From JAVKNF01 sp031537795 (GTDB taxonomy: Bacteria; Pseudomonadota; Alphaproteobacteria; Rickettsiales; Deianiraeaceae): DNA of 6,190 nucleotides. Of this stretch, positions 1 through 6,075 are shown in pieces. Positions within the stretch are counted from its first letter, which is position 1; every line of letters begins with the position of its first letter. Made by a program: the position numbers and the translations under genes. Below the pieces are notes generated by a model, which saw nothing but the letters and a program-made list of their open reading frames with translations, was not told where the DNA came from and made no database searches. The DNA is taken from NCBI GenBank assembly GCA_031537795.1, contig JAVKNF010000020.1, positions 1 through 6,190 on the forward strand, given 5' to 3'.

Positions 1-291
1 ACGTAATTTTACTTTAGAACTTAGAGCTTATAGTATAAAACATAATATTCCAATGTTAGAGCTTTTTAATGATGTAGAGGTCCACGGAATAGTATTTTCT
101 GTTGCAGATAATATAAAGAAGTTGAAAGATTATTCAGAAATGATCGATATATTTATTAAGTTACGTAATTTTACTTTAGAACTTAGAGCTTATAGTATAA
201 AACATAATATTCCAATGTTAGAGCTTTTTAATGATGTAGAGGTCCACGGAATAGTATTTTCTGTTGCAGATAATATAAAGAAGTTGAAAGA
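1..291 (+). repeat. Perfect 162-bp tandem repeat, in frame, cut by the left edge
   Basis: Bases 1-129 are identical to bases 163-291, with a shift of 162 bp; identity stops at 130/292. The period equals 54 codons, so the reading frame is kept. Copy 1 is incomplete at the window edge. If this is a simple two-copy duplication, the 33 or so bases before position 1 should match 130-162. The lack of any mismatch points to recent duplication or ongoing homogenisation. Confidence 0.95.
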
Positions 292-988
292 AAATAAGAC
301 ACATCAATATATAATAAGTCCTAATGGTGAACTTGTCACACACGTAACAATAAAAATAAAAGAATATAGTAAGGATTTTATACTAAAAGAGATTAAAAAT
401 CTTGATAATTTTCTTAATAAAGAAAATGTAAAAAATATAATAATAAATATAATAAAACAGGAGAAGAAAAGAGCGAAAGATACTGAAATTAAATATTCTG
501 AAATGTCACCTTTTGAATTAAATGATAAATATGATATAGATCAAATAGAAATAGAAATAGAAAGATCAGAAGAAAATGTAACAGATGCAATAGAAACTAA
601 CATTCTAGAAAGTAGATCAAAACCAATAGCTATCTCTTCAAAGATACCGGATTTTAAAAGAAGAAACAATTTTAGAAGACCTACTAAAAAAGAAGAAATA
701 GAAATAGAAAGATCAGAAGTAAGATATAAGAGAGAAGGCTCTCTTCATTCTGAGGCTGTTATAAGAAAGTTTGCAGATGGTTATATAGCTAAAGAAATTA
801 GAACAAAGAAAGGTGTATCCACTCAAAGAAGTGTTGTTCTAACGAATCAAGAAGAAATTCTTGTACAGAAAACCACAAGACACAGTCTAGGAAAAGCGAC
901 AAAAAACATAAAGGCTTCATTAAGTTCAGCGAAGTTGAATTCTAACTCATTAAACAAAACATATAAAAATATTAAAGAAAGAGAGTGA
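2..988 (+). CDS. Hypothetical repeat-containing protein, 5' end outside the window
   Basis: I do not recognise this protein. The frame is open to the left edge, giving 328 residues in the window. An ATG at position 53 exists, but the same residues recur inside the second repeat copy with coding sequence before them, so the true start is probably upstream. Residues 1-43 and 55-97 are identical copies of a 54-residue period containing IPMLELFND and VADNIKKLK. Residues 98 to about 180 are rich in Lys, Asn, Ile and Glu and look helical. The octapeptide EIEIERSE occurs at residues 183-190 and 232-239. The last 80 residues are basic and rich in Ser, Thr and Lys. I see no signal peptide, membrane segment or catalytic motif in the visible part. 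It ends 19 bp from the convergent fabI gene. A repeat-bearing surface, structural or effector protein is possible but unsupported; that the frame is coding is much surer than any role. Confidence 0.7.
   Translation, partial: RNFTLELRAYSIKHNIPMLELFNDVEVHGIVFSVADNIKKLKDYSEMIDIFIKLRNFTLELRAYSIKHNIPMLELFNDVEVHGIVFSVADNIKKLKENKTHQYIISPNGELVTHVTIKIKEYSKDFILKEIKNLDNFLNKENVKNIIINIIKQEKKRAKDTEIKYSEMSPFELNDKYDIDQIEIEIERSEENVTDAIETNILESRSKPIAISSKIPDFKRRNNFRRPTKKEEIEIERSEVRYKREGSLHSEAVIRKFADGYIAKEIRTKKGVSTQRSVVLTNQEEILVQKTTRHSLGKATKNIKASLSSAKLNSNSLNKTYKNIKERE
547..719 (+). repeat. 26-bp direct repeat pair, in frame (547-572 and 694-719)
   Basis: Two perfect 26-bp copies lie 147 bp apart, which is 49 codons, and both encode EIEIERSE in the same frame. 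The first copy is preceded by a short ATAGAA hexanucleotide run starting near 545. Flanking residues are not alike, so this is a repeated short motif rather than a second long tandem duplication. Recombination between the copies would remove 49 codons without a frameshift. Confidence 0.85.
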
Positions 989-992
989 AAAA

Positions 993-1023
993 TACAAAAA
1001 GCTTTAACTATTCATTTTTTGTA
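993..1023. terminator. Weak AT-rich hairpin between convergent genes
   Basis: TACAAAAA (993-1000) can pair with TTTTTGTA (1016-1023) around a 15-base loop. On the minus strand the stem is followed by a T-run (TTTTTCAC), the direction expected for ending fabI transcripts. The stem is nearly all A-T and overlaps the last codons of fabI, so it would be unstable. This is a weak candidate only. Confidence 0.25.
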
Positions 1024-1781
1024 CTTACGACAGAACTATAACCAGAATCAACATATATATTTTGTGCTGTAACTCCTGAAGATAAATCACTAAATAAATA
1101 GAGAGCTGTTTTTGCAACATCTTCTTGAGAAACATTTCTTTTAAGAGGTGCATTTATTTCAACGGATCGCAATACCTTATTAAATTCCCGAATTGCAGAT
1201 GAAGCTAAAGTTTTTATAGGCCCTGAAGAAATTGAATTCACCCTGATTCCTTTGTCTCCAAAATCTACAGCAAGATACCTAACACTTGCTTCAAGTGCTG
1301 CTTTTGCAATGCCCATTATATTGTAATTTGTTATTACCTTCTCCGCACCTAGATATGTTAATGTTAAAGCACTTCCATTTTCGTTCAACAAATCTTTAGA
1401 CCTCTTCATTAAATTTGTAAAAGAGTAGACCGAAATATCCATAGCTAAATGAAAATCTTCCTTTGTAAAATTATAATATTTCCCTGACAAATTATCTTTA
1501 TTCGAAAATGCAATCCCGTGAAGCAGAAGATCATAATTGCTCCAATATTTTCCTAATTCTTCAAAACAAGTATCAAAAGATTCTTCTTTGCTTGCATCTA
1601 ATTCTATAATAGCGGTTGCTTTTAATTCTCGTGCAATCTCTTCAACTCTAGATTTCATAACAGGGTGATATGTTAAGATTAATTCTGCTCCTTGTTCTTT
1701 AGATTTTTTTGCTATTTCATAAGATATAGATCTTTCATTTCCAATACCTGTAATCAATGCTTTCTTATCCTTCAACAACAT
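1008..1781 (-). CDS. fabI: Enoyl-[acyl-carrier-protein] reductase (NADH), FabI
   Basis: FabI performs the last reduction of each type II fatty acid elongation cycle in the cytoplasm, converting trans-2-enoyl-ACP to acyl-ACP with NAD(P)H. The 257 residues match the family's usual length of about 260. The N-terminal Rossmann nucleotide site is GIGNERSISYEIA (12-24), the divergent glycine pattern typical of FabI rather than FabG. Catalytic residues are visible: Tyr143 in LTYLGAEK, and Tyr153 with Lys160 in YNIMGIAK, equivalent to E. coli Tyr146, Tyr156 and Lys163. SSGPIKTLA (185-193) is the substrate-loop signature. At the E. coli Gly93 position this protein has Ala91 (HGIAF, 88-92). Met1 lies the expected distance before the Rossmann strand. 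No Shine-Dalgarno sequence precedes it. The gene stands alone, convergent with the repeat protein and divergent from the repair glycosylase. Confidence 0.97.
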   Translation of the reverse strand: MLLKDKKALITGIGNERSISYEIAKKSKEQGAELILTYHPVMKSRVEEIARELKATAIIELDASKEESFDTCFEELGKYWSNYDLLLHGIAFSNKDNLSGKYYNFTKEDFHLAMDISVYSFTNLMKRSKDLLNENGSALTLTYLGAEKVITNYNIMGIAKAALEASVRYLAVDFGDKGIRVNSISSGPIKTLASSAIREFNKVLRSVEINAPLKRNVSQEDVAKTALYLFSDLSSGVTAQNIYVDSGYSSVVSTKNE

Positions 1782-1900
1782 TATAAATATTTAAAATATA
1801 AATATAAATATTTTTTACAAATTGCAAGCTTAATTTAGATTGTATGTATAAAAGATTGCAAATAAAAAACTTCATTTTAAGTAAAAAGATATTAATTATA
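1782..1900. promoter_or_regulatory. Divergent promoter region between fabI and the glycosylase gene
   Basis: These 119 bp of very AT-rich DNA must hold start signals for both flanking genes. A palindromic TTGCAA at 1822-1827 could act as a -35 element on either strand. Towards fabI it is followed after 17 bp by TATTTA (a poor -10 at 1799-1804) or after 15 bp by TATATT. Towards the glycosylase, TATAAA at 1847-1852 lies 19 bp away. The location is supported by gene arrangement; the exact boxes are guesses because AT-rich DNA offers many look-alikes. Confidence 0.35.
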
Positions 1901-2399
1901 ATGCGTCTTTGGTCGATTCATCCAAAATATTTAGACCAAAAAGGTTTAGTTGCACTTTGGAGAGAAACACTTCTTGCTCAGAATGTTTTGGCTGGAAATA
2001 CAAAAGGCTATAAAAATCACCCTCAATTAATTAGGTTTAAAACACATTCCAGTCCAATTCCTGCAATAGGGTTTTATTTATATGAAATATATATTGAAGC
2101 GAAAAAGAGAGATTATTCTTTTAACAAAGATAAAATTATTAGAATTGAAGAGAATACTGAAATAATAAATACTACAATCGGGCAAATTCAATACGAATTT
2201 AAACACTTAAAGAATAAATTAATAAAAAGAGATATCCTAAAATTTAAAGAAATTGAAGAAATAGAGAATATTGAAGTTCATCCAATCTTTAAAGTTAAAG
2301 AAGGAAATATTGAAAGTTGGGAAATTATAAATTAATTTTATTTTACAATAAAAAGAGATGACTGATGCTAGATATTCTTTACGCAAAAGATTGCAAATA
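1850..2399 (+). repeat. 15-bp direct repeats flanking the glycosylase gene (1850-1864 and 2385-2399)
   Basis: AAAAGATTGCAAATA occurs identically at 1850-1864 and 2385-2399, 535 bp apart, 36 bp before and 49 bp after the glycosylase gene. Such a pair could mark the ends of an inserted segment. In DNA this AT-rich a 15-bp match can also arise by chance or by shared regulatory sequence. No inverted terminal repeats or recombinase gene accompany it. Confidence 0.5.
1901..2335 (+). CDS. Pyrimidine-dimer DNA glycosylase / AP lyase, T4 endonuclease V family
   Basis: The 144-residue protein begins MRLWSIHPKYLD and continues GLVALWRETLLAQ and KGYKNHPQLIRF. I recognise this as the bacterial branch of the pyrimidine-dimer glycosylase family (Pyr_excise), which flips out UV-damaged bases, cuts the glycosidic bond and nicks the strand. 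Glu22 in LWRET aligns with catalytic Glu23 of T4 endonuclease V (YREL). An in-frame ATG at 1844 would add 19 residues, but in this family the catalytic nucleophile is the N-terminal amine and homologues start at MR(L/I)W, so 1901 is preferred. Residue 2 is Arg, which normally blocks Met removal, so Met1 itself may supply the amine. The second half is Lys/Glu/Ile-rich and less conserved. There is no clear ribosome binding site. The gene is single and divergent from fabI, and UV-repair genes of this family occur sporadically, so acquisition by transfer is possible. Confidence 0.85.
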   Translation: MRLWSIHPKYLDQKGLVALWRETLLAQNVLAGNTKGYKNHPQLIRFKTHSSPIPAIGFYLYEIYIEAKKRDYSFNKDKIIRIEENTEIINTTIGQIQYEFKHLKNKLIKRDILKFKEIEEIENIEVHPIFKVKEGNIESWEIIN

Positions 2400-2562
2400 T
2401 AAATTTATATCTTACATATATATCGGAACAAGAATTAATATAAATAATGAAAATAAAAGTAGATTGATAGCTATTAATTAAGAAGAAATAAATATATAAT
2501 TCATCAATATTCTTTCAATCGTCTTGACAAATCAAATTTAAAATAGTAGAGTTATATTTTAT
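2336..2562. other. Gene-free AT-rich stretch
   Basis: These 227 bp contain no credible gene, no tRNA-like fold and no strong terminator. They hold the downstream 15-bp repeat copy, a 14-bp perfect AT palindrome at 2397-2410, and near the right end a consensus -35 box for the phosphatase gene. A 14-codon frame at 2358-2402 is too short to be believed. Confidence 0.6.
2524..2552 (+). promoter_or_regulatory. Candidate sigma-70 promoter for the HAD phosphatase
   Basis: TTGACA at 2524-2529 matches the -35 consensus exactly. After a 17-bp spacer comes TAGAGT (2547-2552), four of six matches to TATAAT. Transcription would begin near 2559, only a few bases before the ATG at 2563, implying a leaderless or nearly leaderless message. 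Confidence 0.5.
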
Positions 2563-3252
2563 ATGAATATTTTTTCTCTAAAACCAGATTTTTGTTTTTT
2601 TGACTGGGACAATACAATAGTAAATACAGATAAAATATCTCATGTTGCTTTTAGTGCAGTTTGCAATGAAATGCAGATAGACCATTGTTTCACGCTAGAG
2701 CAAGTTGTTCAGGTGAATGGTTTAGATTTTAACCGTTTTTTTAAAGATTTTTTTAAAGAACAAGCAGAAAAAGCGATATCAATTTATAGAAGAGTTTATA
2801 ATGAGAATTCTCATAATTTGTCTGTTTTCGAGGATATGTTTATTTTACTTAAAAAGATAAAAAACTTGGATATAAAAATGGCAATTATTAGCAATAAACC
2901 TTACGACATTTTAAAAGAAGAAGTTGTAAGACTTAAAGTGGCTGAATATATGGCAGATTTTACAGGTTCAGGGCTAACAGATAAAGAAAAACCTGATAAG
3001 TCTCTTTTTGATCTAGTTTGCAAAAGATTAAAAATTAATGACCCAAAACAAAAGAATATTTGGTTTTTTGGAGATTCACCTATAGATATTCAATTTTCCA
3101 AGAATTCTAATATGAATGCAACTATATTTTTAGGATTAAAAAAAAATATCAAACATACTATTGAAGATATGAATTTGAATGAAGATAAATCTATTTTATT
3201 TACAGAAGGTTCTATAAAAAAAGCAATTGAAATATTTAATAAGTTTAATTAA
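2563..3252 (+). CDS. HAD-family hydrolase, phosphoglycolate phosphatase-like
   Basis: This 229-residue cytoplasmic protein carries the four HAD motifs in order. Motif I is DWDNT (14-18), with Asp14 the expected nucleophile and Asp16 the acid/base. Motif II is Ser110 in IISNKP. Motif III is Lys143 in KEKPDKS. Motif IV is GDSPID (170-175). Residues between motifs I and II form the helical cap typical of subfamily IA. The FDWDNT wording, rather than the more common FDLDGT, resembles an alphaproteobacterial group often labelled gph-like phosphatase. The family removes phosphate from small metabolites; phosphoglycolate is the usual label, but the substrate cannot be read from sequence. The start is fixed by the short lead before motif I. 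It precedes fusA by 117 bp on the same strand; whether they are co-transcribed is unclear. Confidence 0.9.
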   Translation: MNIFSLKPDFCFFDWDNTIVNTDKISHVAFSAVCNEMQIDHCFTLEQVVQVNGLDFNRFFKDFFKEQAEKAISIYRRVYNENSHNLSVFEDMFILLKKIKNLDIKMAIISNKPYDILKEEVVRLKVAEYMADFTGSGLTDKEKPDKSLFDLVCKRLKINDPKQKNIWFFGDSPIDIQFSKNSNMNATIFLGLKKNIKHTIEDMNLNEDKSILFTEGSIKKAIEIFNKFN

Positions 3253-3369
3253 TTAATAAATCTTCCTTTTAATCATAATTTATAAATTAAAATAGCTATT
3301 AAAACTTGACAATAAAAAAAATTATTTAGTTTTTTATTAATTAAAATTGATTAAAATTAATAAAAATAT
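3253..3369 (+). promoter_or_regulatory. Upstream region of fusA
   Basis: These 117 bp hold TTGACA at 3306-3311, but no acceptable -10 follows at 15-19 bp. TAAAAT at 3342-3347 could be a -10 with no good -35. A 12-bp palindrome (3277-3288) and a 10-bp direct repeat (TTAAAATTGA then TTAAAATTAA, 3341-3360) lie here. There is no Shine-Dalgarno sequence before the ATG. A promoter here is likely given the need for high EF-G expression, but it is not pinned down. Confidence 0.3.
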
Positions 3370-5451
3370 ATGTCTCAAATTCCACTAAAAAAATACAGAA
3401 ATATAGGTATTATGGCTCATATAGATGCCGGAAAAACAACCACTACGGAAAGAATTCTTTATTATACGGGGAAATCTCATAAAATTGGTGAAGTTCATGA
3501 CGGAGGTGCAACTATGGACTGGATGGAGCAAGAAAAAGAAAGAGGTATTACAATTACTTCTGCTGCCACAACTTGTAATTGGAAAGATCATAAAATTAAC
3601 ATTATAGATACTCCGGGTCACGTTGATTTTACTATAGAAGTAGAAAGATCTTTAAGAGTTTTAGACGGTGCGGTTACGGTTTTTGACGGAGTTGCAGGAG
3701 TTGAACCTCAAAGCGAAACAGTTTGGAGGCAAGCAGATAAATACAAAGTGCCGAGATTCTGTTTTGTAAATAAAATGGACAGAGCTGGTGCAGATTTTTA
3801 TAGATGTGTCCAAATGATGATAGACAGACTTGGAGCGAAACCAGTTCCAATTCAACTTCCAATTGGTTCAGGTGATAGATTTGAAGCTATAATTGATTTA
3901 ATTGAAATGAAAGCAATTTATTGGGACGGCGAACAATTAGGTGCAACTTACAGTTTTAGAGATATACCAGCAGAATACATAGAAAAAGCAAAAGAGTACA
4001 GACATAAAATGGTTGAATCTGTTGTAGAAGCTGACGATGAAATAATGGAAAAATACCTAGGAGGTGAAGAGATCTCAAAAGAAGAAATCAAGAAATGCAT
4101 AAGAAAAGGTGTAGTTTCATTTTCTTTCGTTCCTGTAATTTGCGGTTCGGCTTTCAAAAATAAAGGGGTTCAACCTCTTCTTGACACTGTTGTTGATTAT
4201 TTACCTTCCCCGCTTGATATTCCAGGTATGAATGGAGTATTAGTAAAAACAGGAGAAGAATGTATAATGAAAGCAGATAAAACTGAACCTTTTACAGCTT
4301 TAGCATTTAAAATAATGAATGATCCTTTTGTTGGTTCTTTAACTTTTATAAGGCTTTATTCTGGAACGTTAGAAGCTGGAACAAGTGCTTTAAATACAAT
4401 TAAAAATAAGAAAGAAAGAATAGGAAGAATGCTTCTAATGCATGCAAATACAAGGGAAGATATTAAAGTTGCTCACGCAGGTGATATAGTCGCAATTGCA
4501 GGTTTAAAAGATACAACAACTGGAGACACTCTTTGTTCTGAAGATTATCAAGTAATTTTAGAAAGAATGGAATTCCCTGAACCAGTTATTCAGTTAGCGG
4601 TTGAACCAAAAACAAAAGCAGATCAGGAGAAAATGGGTATCGCTATTTCAAAATTAGTTAGCGAGGATCCTTCTTTGAAAGTTGAAACAAATTCTGAAAC
4701 AGGGCAAACAATTTTGAAAGGAATGGGAGAGCTTCATCTTGAAATTATAGTAGATAGAATGAAGAGAGAATTCGCTGTCGAAGTAAATATAGGAGCACCT
4801 CAAGTTTCATACAAAGAAACTTTAAGAAATTCTGTAGAAATTGATTATACTCATAAAAAACAAAGTGGCGGGGCGGGGCAATTTGCTAAAATTAAAATTA
4901 TTTTCTCTCCAGCTGAAACAGGAGGAGGTTTTATTTTTAATAACAAAATTACAGGTGGAGCTGTTCCGAAAGAATATATACCAGGAGTTGAAAAAGGTTT
5001 AGAATTAGCTTCCAAAGAAGGGGTTATTTACCCTTGTCAATTTGTGGATTTTCAGGCAGATTTAATTGACGGCTCATATCATGATGTCGACTCGAGTGTT
5101 TTAGCATTTGAAATTGCAGGTAAGAATGCATTAAGAGAAATTGGGAACAATCCAGCAAATGTAAAACTTCTTGAACCTATTATGAAAGTTGAAGTTGTAA
5201 CACCTGAAGATTATATGGGTGAAGTTATAGGAGATTTGAATTCTAGAAGAGGCCAAGTTTCAGGAATGGAATCAAGAGGAAACGCTCAAGTTGTGTTAGC
5301 CTATGTCCCACTTGTCAATATGTTTGGTTATGTAAATAATTTACGTTCTATGTCTCAAGGCAGAGCAAGTTATTCAATGGTTTTTGACAGATATCAAGAA
5401 GTTCCAGCAATGGCTATACCAAAAGATATGAAAAAGAAACACGAAGCATAA
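3370..5451 (+). CDS. fusA: Elongation factor G
   Basis: EF-G is the ribosomal GTPase that drives tRNA-mRNA translocation and, with ribosome recycling factor, splits post-termination ribosomes. The 693 residues are full length. The G domain shows AHIDAGKT (16-23, P-loop), RGITI (58-62, switch I), DTPGH (80-84, with the catalytic His84), NKMD (134-137) and GSAFK (259-263). Domain II runs from about residue 290 to 400. Domain III contains GMGELHLEI (451-459). Domain IV holds QSGGAGQFA (498-506) and the HDVDSS tip loop (571-576) that enters the decoding centre. Domain V has GDLNSRRGQ (621-629). Every key residue is present, so it should be the working translational EF-G. The wording is close to Rickettsia EF-G. 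Unusually, no str-operon gene (rpsL, rpsG, tuf) is adjacent; instead efp follows 22 bp downstream. Confidence 0.99.
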   Translation: MSQIPLKKYRNIGIMAHIDAGKTTTTERILYYTGKSHKIGEVHDGGATMDWMEQEKERGITITSAATTCNWKDHKINIIDTPGHVDFTIEVERSLRVLDGAVTVFDGVAGVEPQSETVWRQADKYKVPRFCFVNKMDRAGADFYRCVQMMIDRLGAKPVPIQLPIGSGDRFEAIIDLIEMKAIYWDGEQLGATYSFRDIPAEYIEKAKEYRHKMVESVVEADDEIMEKYLGGEEISKEEIKKCIRKGVVSFSFVPVICGSAFKNKGVQPLLDTVVDYLPSPLDIPGMNGVLVKTGEECIMKADKTEPFTALAFKIMNDPFVGSLTFIRLYSGTLEAGTSALNTIKNKKERIGRMLLMHANTREDIKVAHAGDIVAIAGLKDTTTGDTLCSEDYQVILERMEFPEPVIQLAVEPKTKADQEKMGIAISKLVSEDPSLKVETNSETGQTILKGMGELHLEIIVDRMKREFAVEVNIGAPQVSYKETLRNSVEIDYTHKKQSGGAGQFAKIKIIFSPAETGGGFIFNNKITGGAVPKEYIPGVEKGLELASKEGVIYPCQFVDFQADLIDGSYHDVDSSVLAFEIAGKNALREIGNNPANVKLLEPIMKVEVVTPEDYMGEVIGDLNSRRGQVSGMESRGNAQVVLAYVPLVNMFGYVNNLRSMSQGRASYSMVFDRYQEVPAMAIPKDMKKKHEA

Positions 5452-5491
5452 ATATGGTCAAAGCAATAGAAATATGGTCAAAGCAATAGAA
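5450..5491 (+). repeat. 20-bp perfect tandem duplication at the fusA/efp junction
   Basis: Bases 5451-5470 and 5471-5490 are identical, and periodicity holds across 5450-5491. The unit contains the efp start codon and its next five codons. Because 20 is not a multiple of three, the first ATG (5454) is out of frame with efp and only the second (5474) opens the true gene. Without the duplication, efp would begin two bases after the fusA stop. Confidence 0.95.
5454..5489 (+). other. Mini-reading frame created by the duplication, overlapping the efp start
   Basis: From the first duplicated ATG the frame reads MVKAIEIWSKQ and stops at TAG 5487-5489, inside efp. It starts two bases after the fusA stop, a good position for ribosome re-initiation. 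It could act as a decoy that lowers EF-P synthesis, or deliver ribosomes near the true start. It may equally be a passive by-product of the duplication. Confidence 0.3.
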
Positions 5492-6031
5492 TTAAGACTT
5501 GGCAATATAGTTTCCGTTCCTTCTCAAAAGGGTTATATGAAAGTTATTTCAACAGTGCATCAAAAACCTGGTAAAGGCCCAGCCTATATGCAAATTGAAT
5601 TTAACAACATAACAACTGGAAATAAAATAAATATTAGATTTAGATCAGACGAAGATATTGATAAATACGAACATAGAATTGAAAAGGCATCATTTTCTTA
5701 TTCAGATATAGATTTTTTTTATTTAATGCTTAATGAAACTTCTGAAGAAGTTGTAATTTCTAAATCTTTAGTTGATAAGAATTTTGAAAAGATGCTACAA
5801 GATAATATGGAGCTTTCTGTAAATTTTATAGGAGATGAAATTATTAGCATTGATTTACCAGATAAAGCAATTTATAAAATAAAACAAGTAGATAATCCTT
5901 CAAAAAGAGCTTCAATGAAGCCAGCAATTTTAGAAAATGGACTTACAGTTTTAGTGCCAGATTTTGTGGTTAGTGAAGAAGAAATACTTATAAGAACTGG
6001 AACTTTAGAATATATAGAAAGAGTCAAGTAA
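5474..6031 (+). CDS. efp: Elongation factor P
   Basis: EF-P binds between the P and E sites of stalled ribosomes and promotes peptide bonds at consecutive prolines. The 185 residues match the usual length of 185-190. The N-terminal KOW-like domain carries KPGKGPAY (31-38), with Lys34 at the position that E. coli EpmA modifies with beta-lysine; the presence of Lys rather than Arg suggests that pathway or an unmodified form. OB domains II and III follow, ending LENGLTVLVPDFV (153-165) and TGTLEYIERVK (175-185). Compared with typical proteins, the linker before KPAIL is a few residues shorter. The 5474 start gives the standard length; the earlier ATG at 5454 is out of frame. It is probably co-transcribed with fusA, so two translation factors share an operon. 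Only a weak purine stretch precedes the start. Confidence 0.96.
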   Translation: MVKAIELRLGNIVSVPSQKGYMKVISTVHQKPGKGPAYMQIEFNNITTGNKINIRFRSDEDIDKYEHRIEKASFSYSDIDFFYLMLNETSEEVVISKSLVDKNFEKMLQDNMELSVNFIGDEIISIDLPDKAIYKIKQVDNPSKRASMKPAILENGLTVLVPDFVVSEEEILIRTGTLEYIERVK

Positions 6032-6035
6032 CCCC

Positions 6036-6066
6036 TTGCAATTTTAAAAATATATTTTACTATCTT
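6036..6066 (+). promoter_or_regulatory. Possible promoter before the methyltransferase gene
   Basis: TTGCAA (6036-6041) is followed after 19 bp by TATCTT (6061-6066), a poor pair with a long spacer. The sequence CTTGCAATTT followed by an A-run also occurs upstream of fabI on the minus strand, so it may be a recurring promoter element. The gene may instead be read through from efp, 44 bp upstream, as no terminator is visible. Confidence 0.25.
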
Positions 6067-6075
6067 TCAAGTAAT

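Noticed and set aside
53..988. ATG at 53 as the true start of the left-edge gene
   Set aside because: The frame is open to the window edge, and the 17 residues before this Met are identical to coding residues in the second repeat copy, so the protein almost surely starts upstream.
1844..1900. N-terminal extension of the glycosylase from ATG 1844
   Set aside because: Family members begin at MRLW-like sequence and need a free N-terminal amine for catalysis; the extra 19 residues overlap the likely promoter region.
2358..2402. Small reading frame MTDARYSLRKRLQI
   Set aside because: It has only 14 codons, and its end is generated by the 15-bp repeat; nothing supports translation.
2397..2410. 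Perfect 14-bp palindrome of A and T
   Set aside because: Short A/T palindromes are expected in DNA this AT-rich; no partner site or regulator gene makes it an operator. The 12-bp palindrome at 3277-3288 is rejected on the same grounds.
2467..3302. ATAGCTATTAA shared at 2467-2477 and 3292-3302, each upstream of a TTGACA
   Set aside because: Spacing to the TTGACA differs greatly (57 and 14 bp), and a similar TAGCTA occurs inside the left-edge gene, so a shared operator is not supported.
3306..3311. TTGACA as a defined fusA promoter
   Set aside because: The -35 match is perfect, but no acceptable -10 lies at normal spacing; it is mentioned only within the fusA upstream region.
3385..4157. Antisense and overlapping reading frames inside fusA
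   Set aside because: They are shadows of the strongly conserved EF-G frame and have no recognisable protein content.
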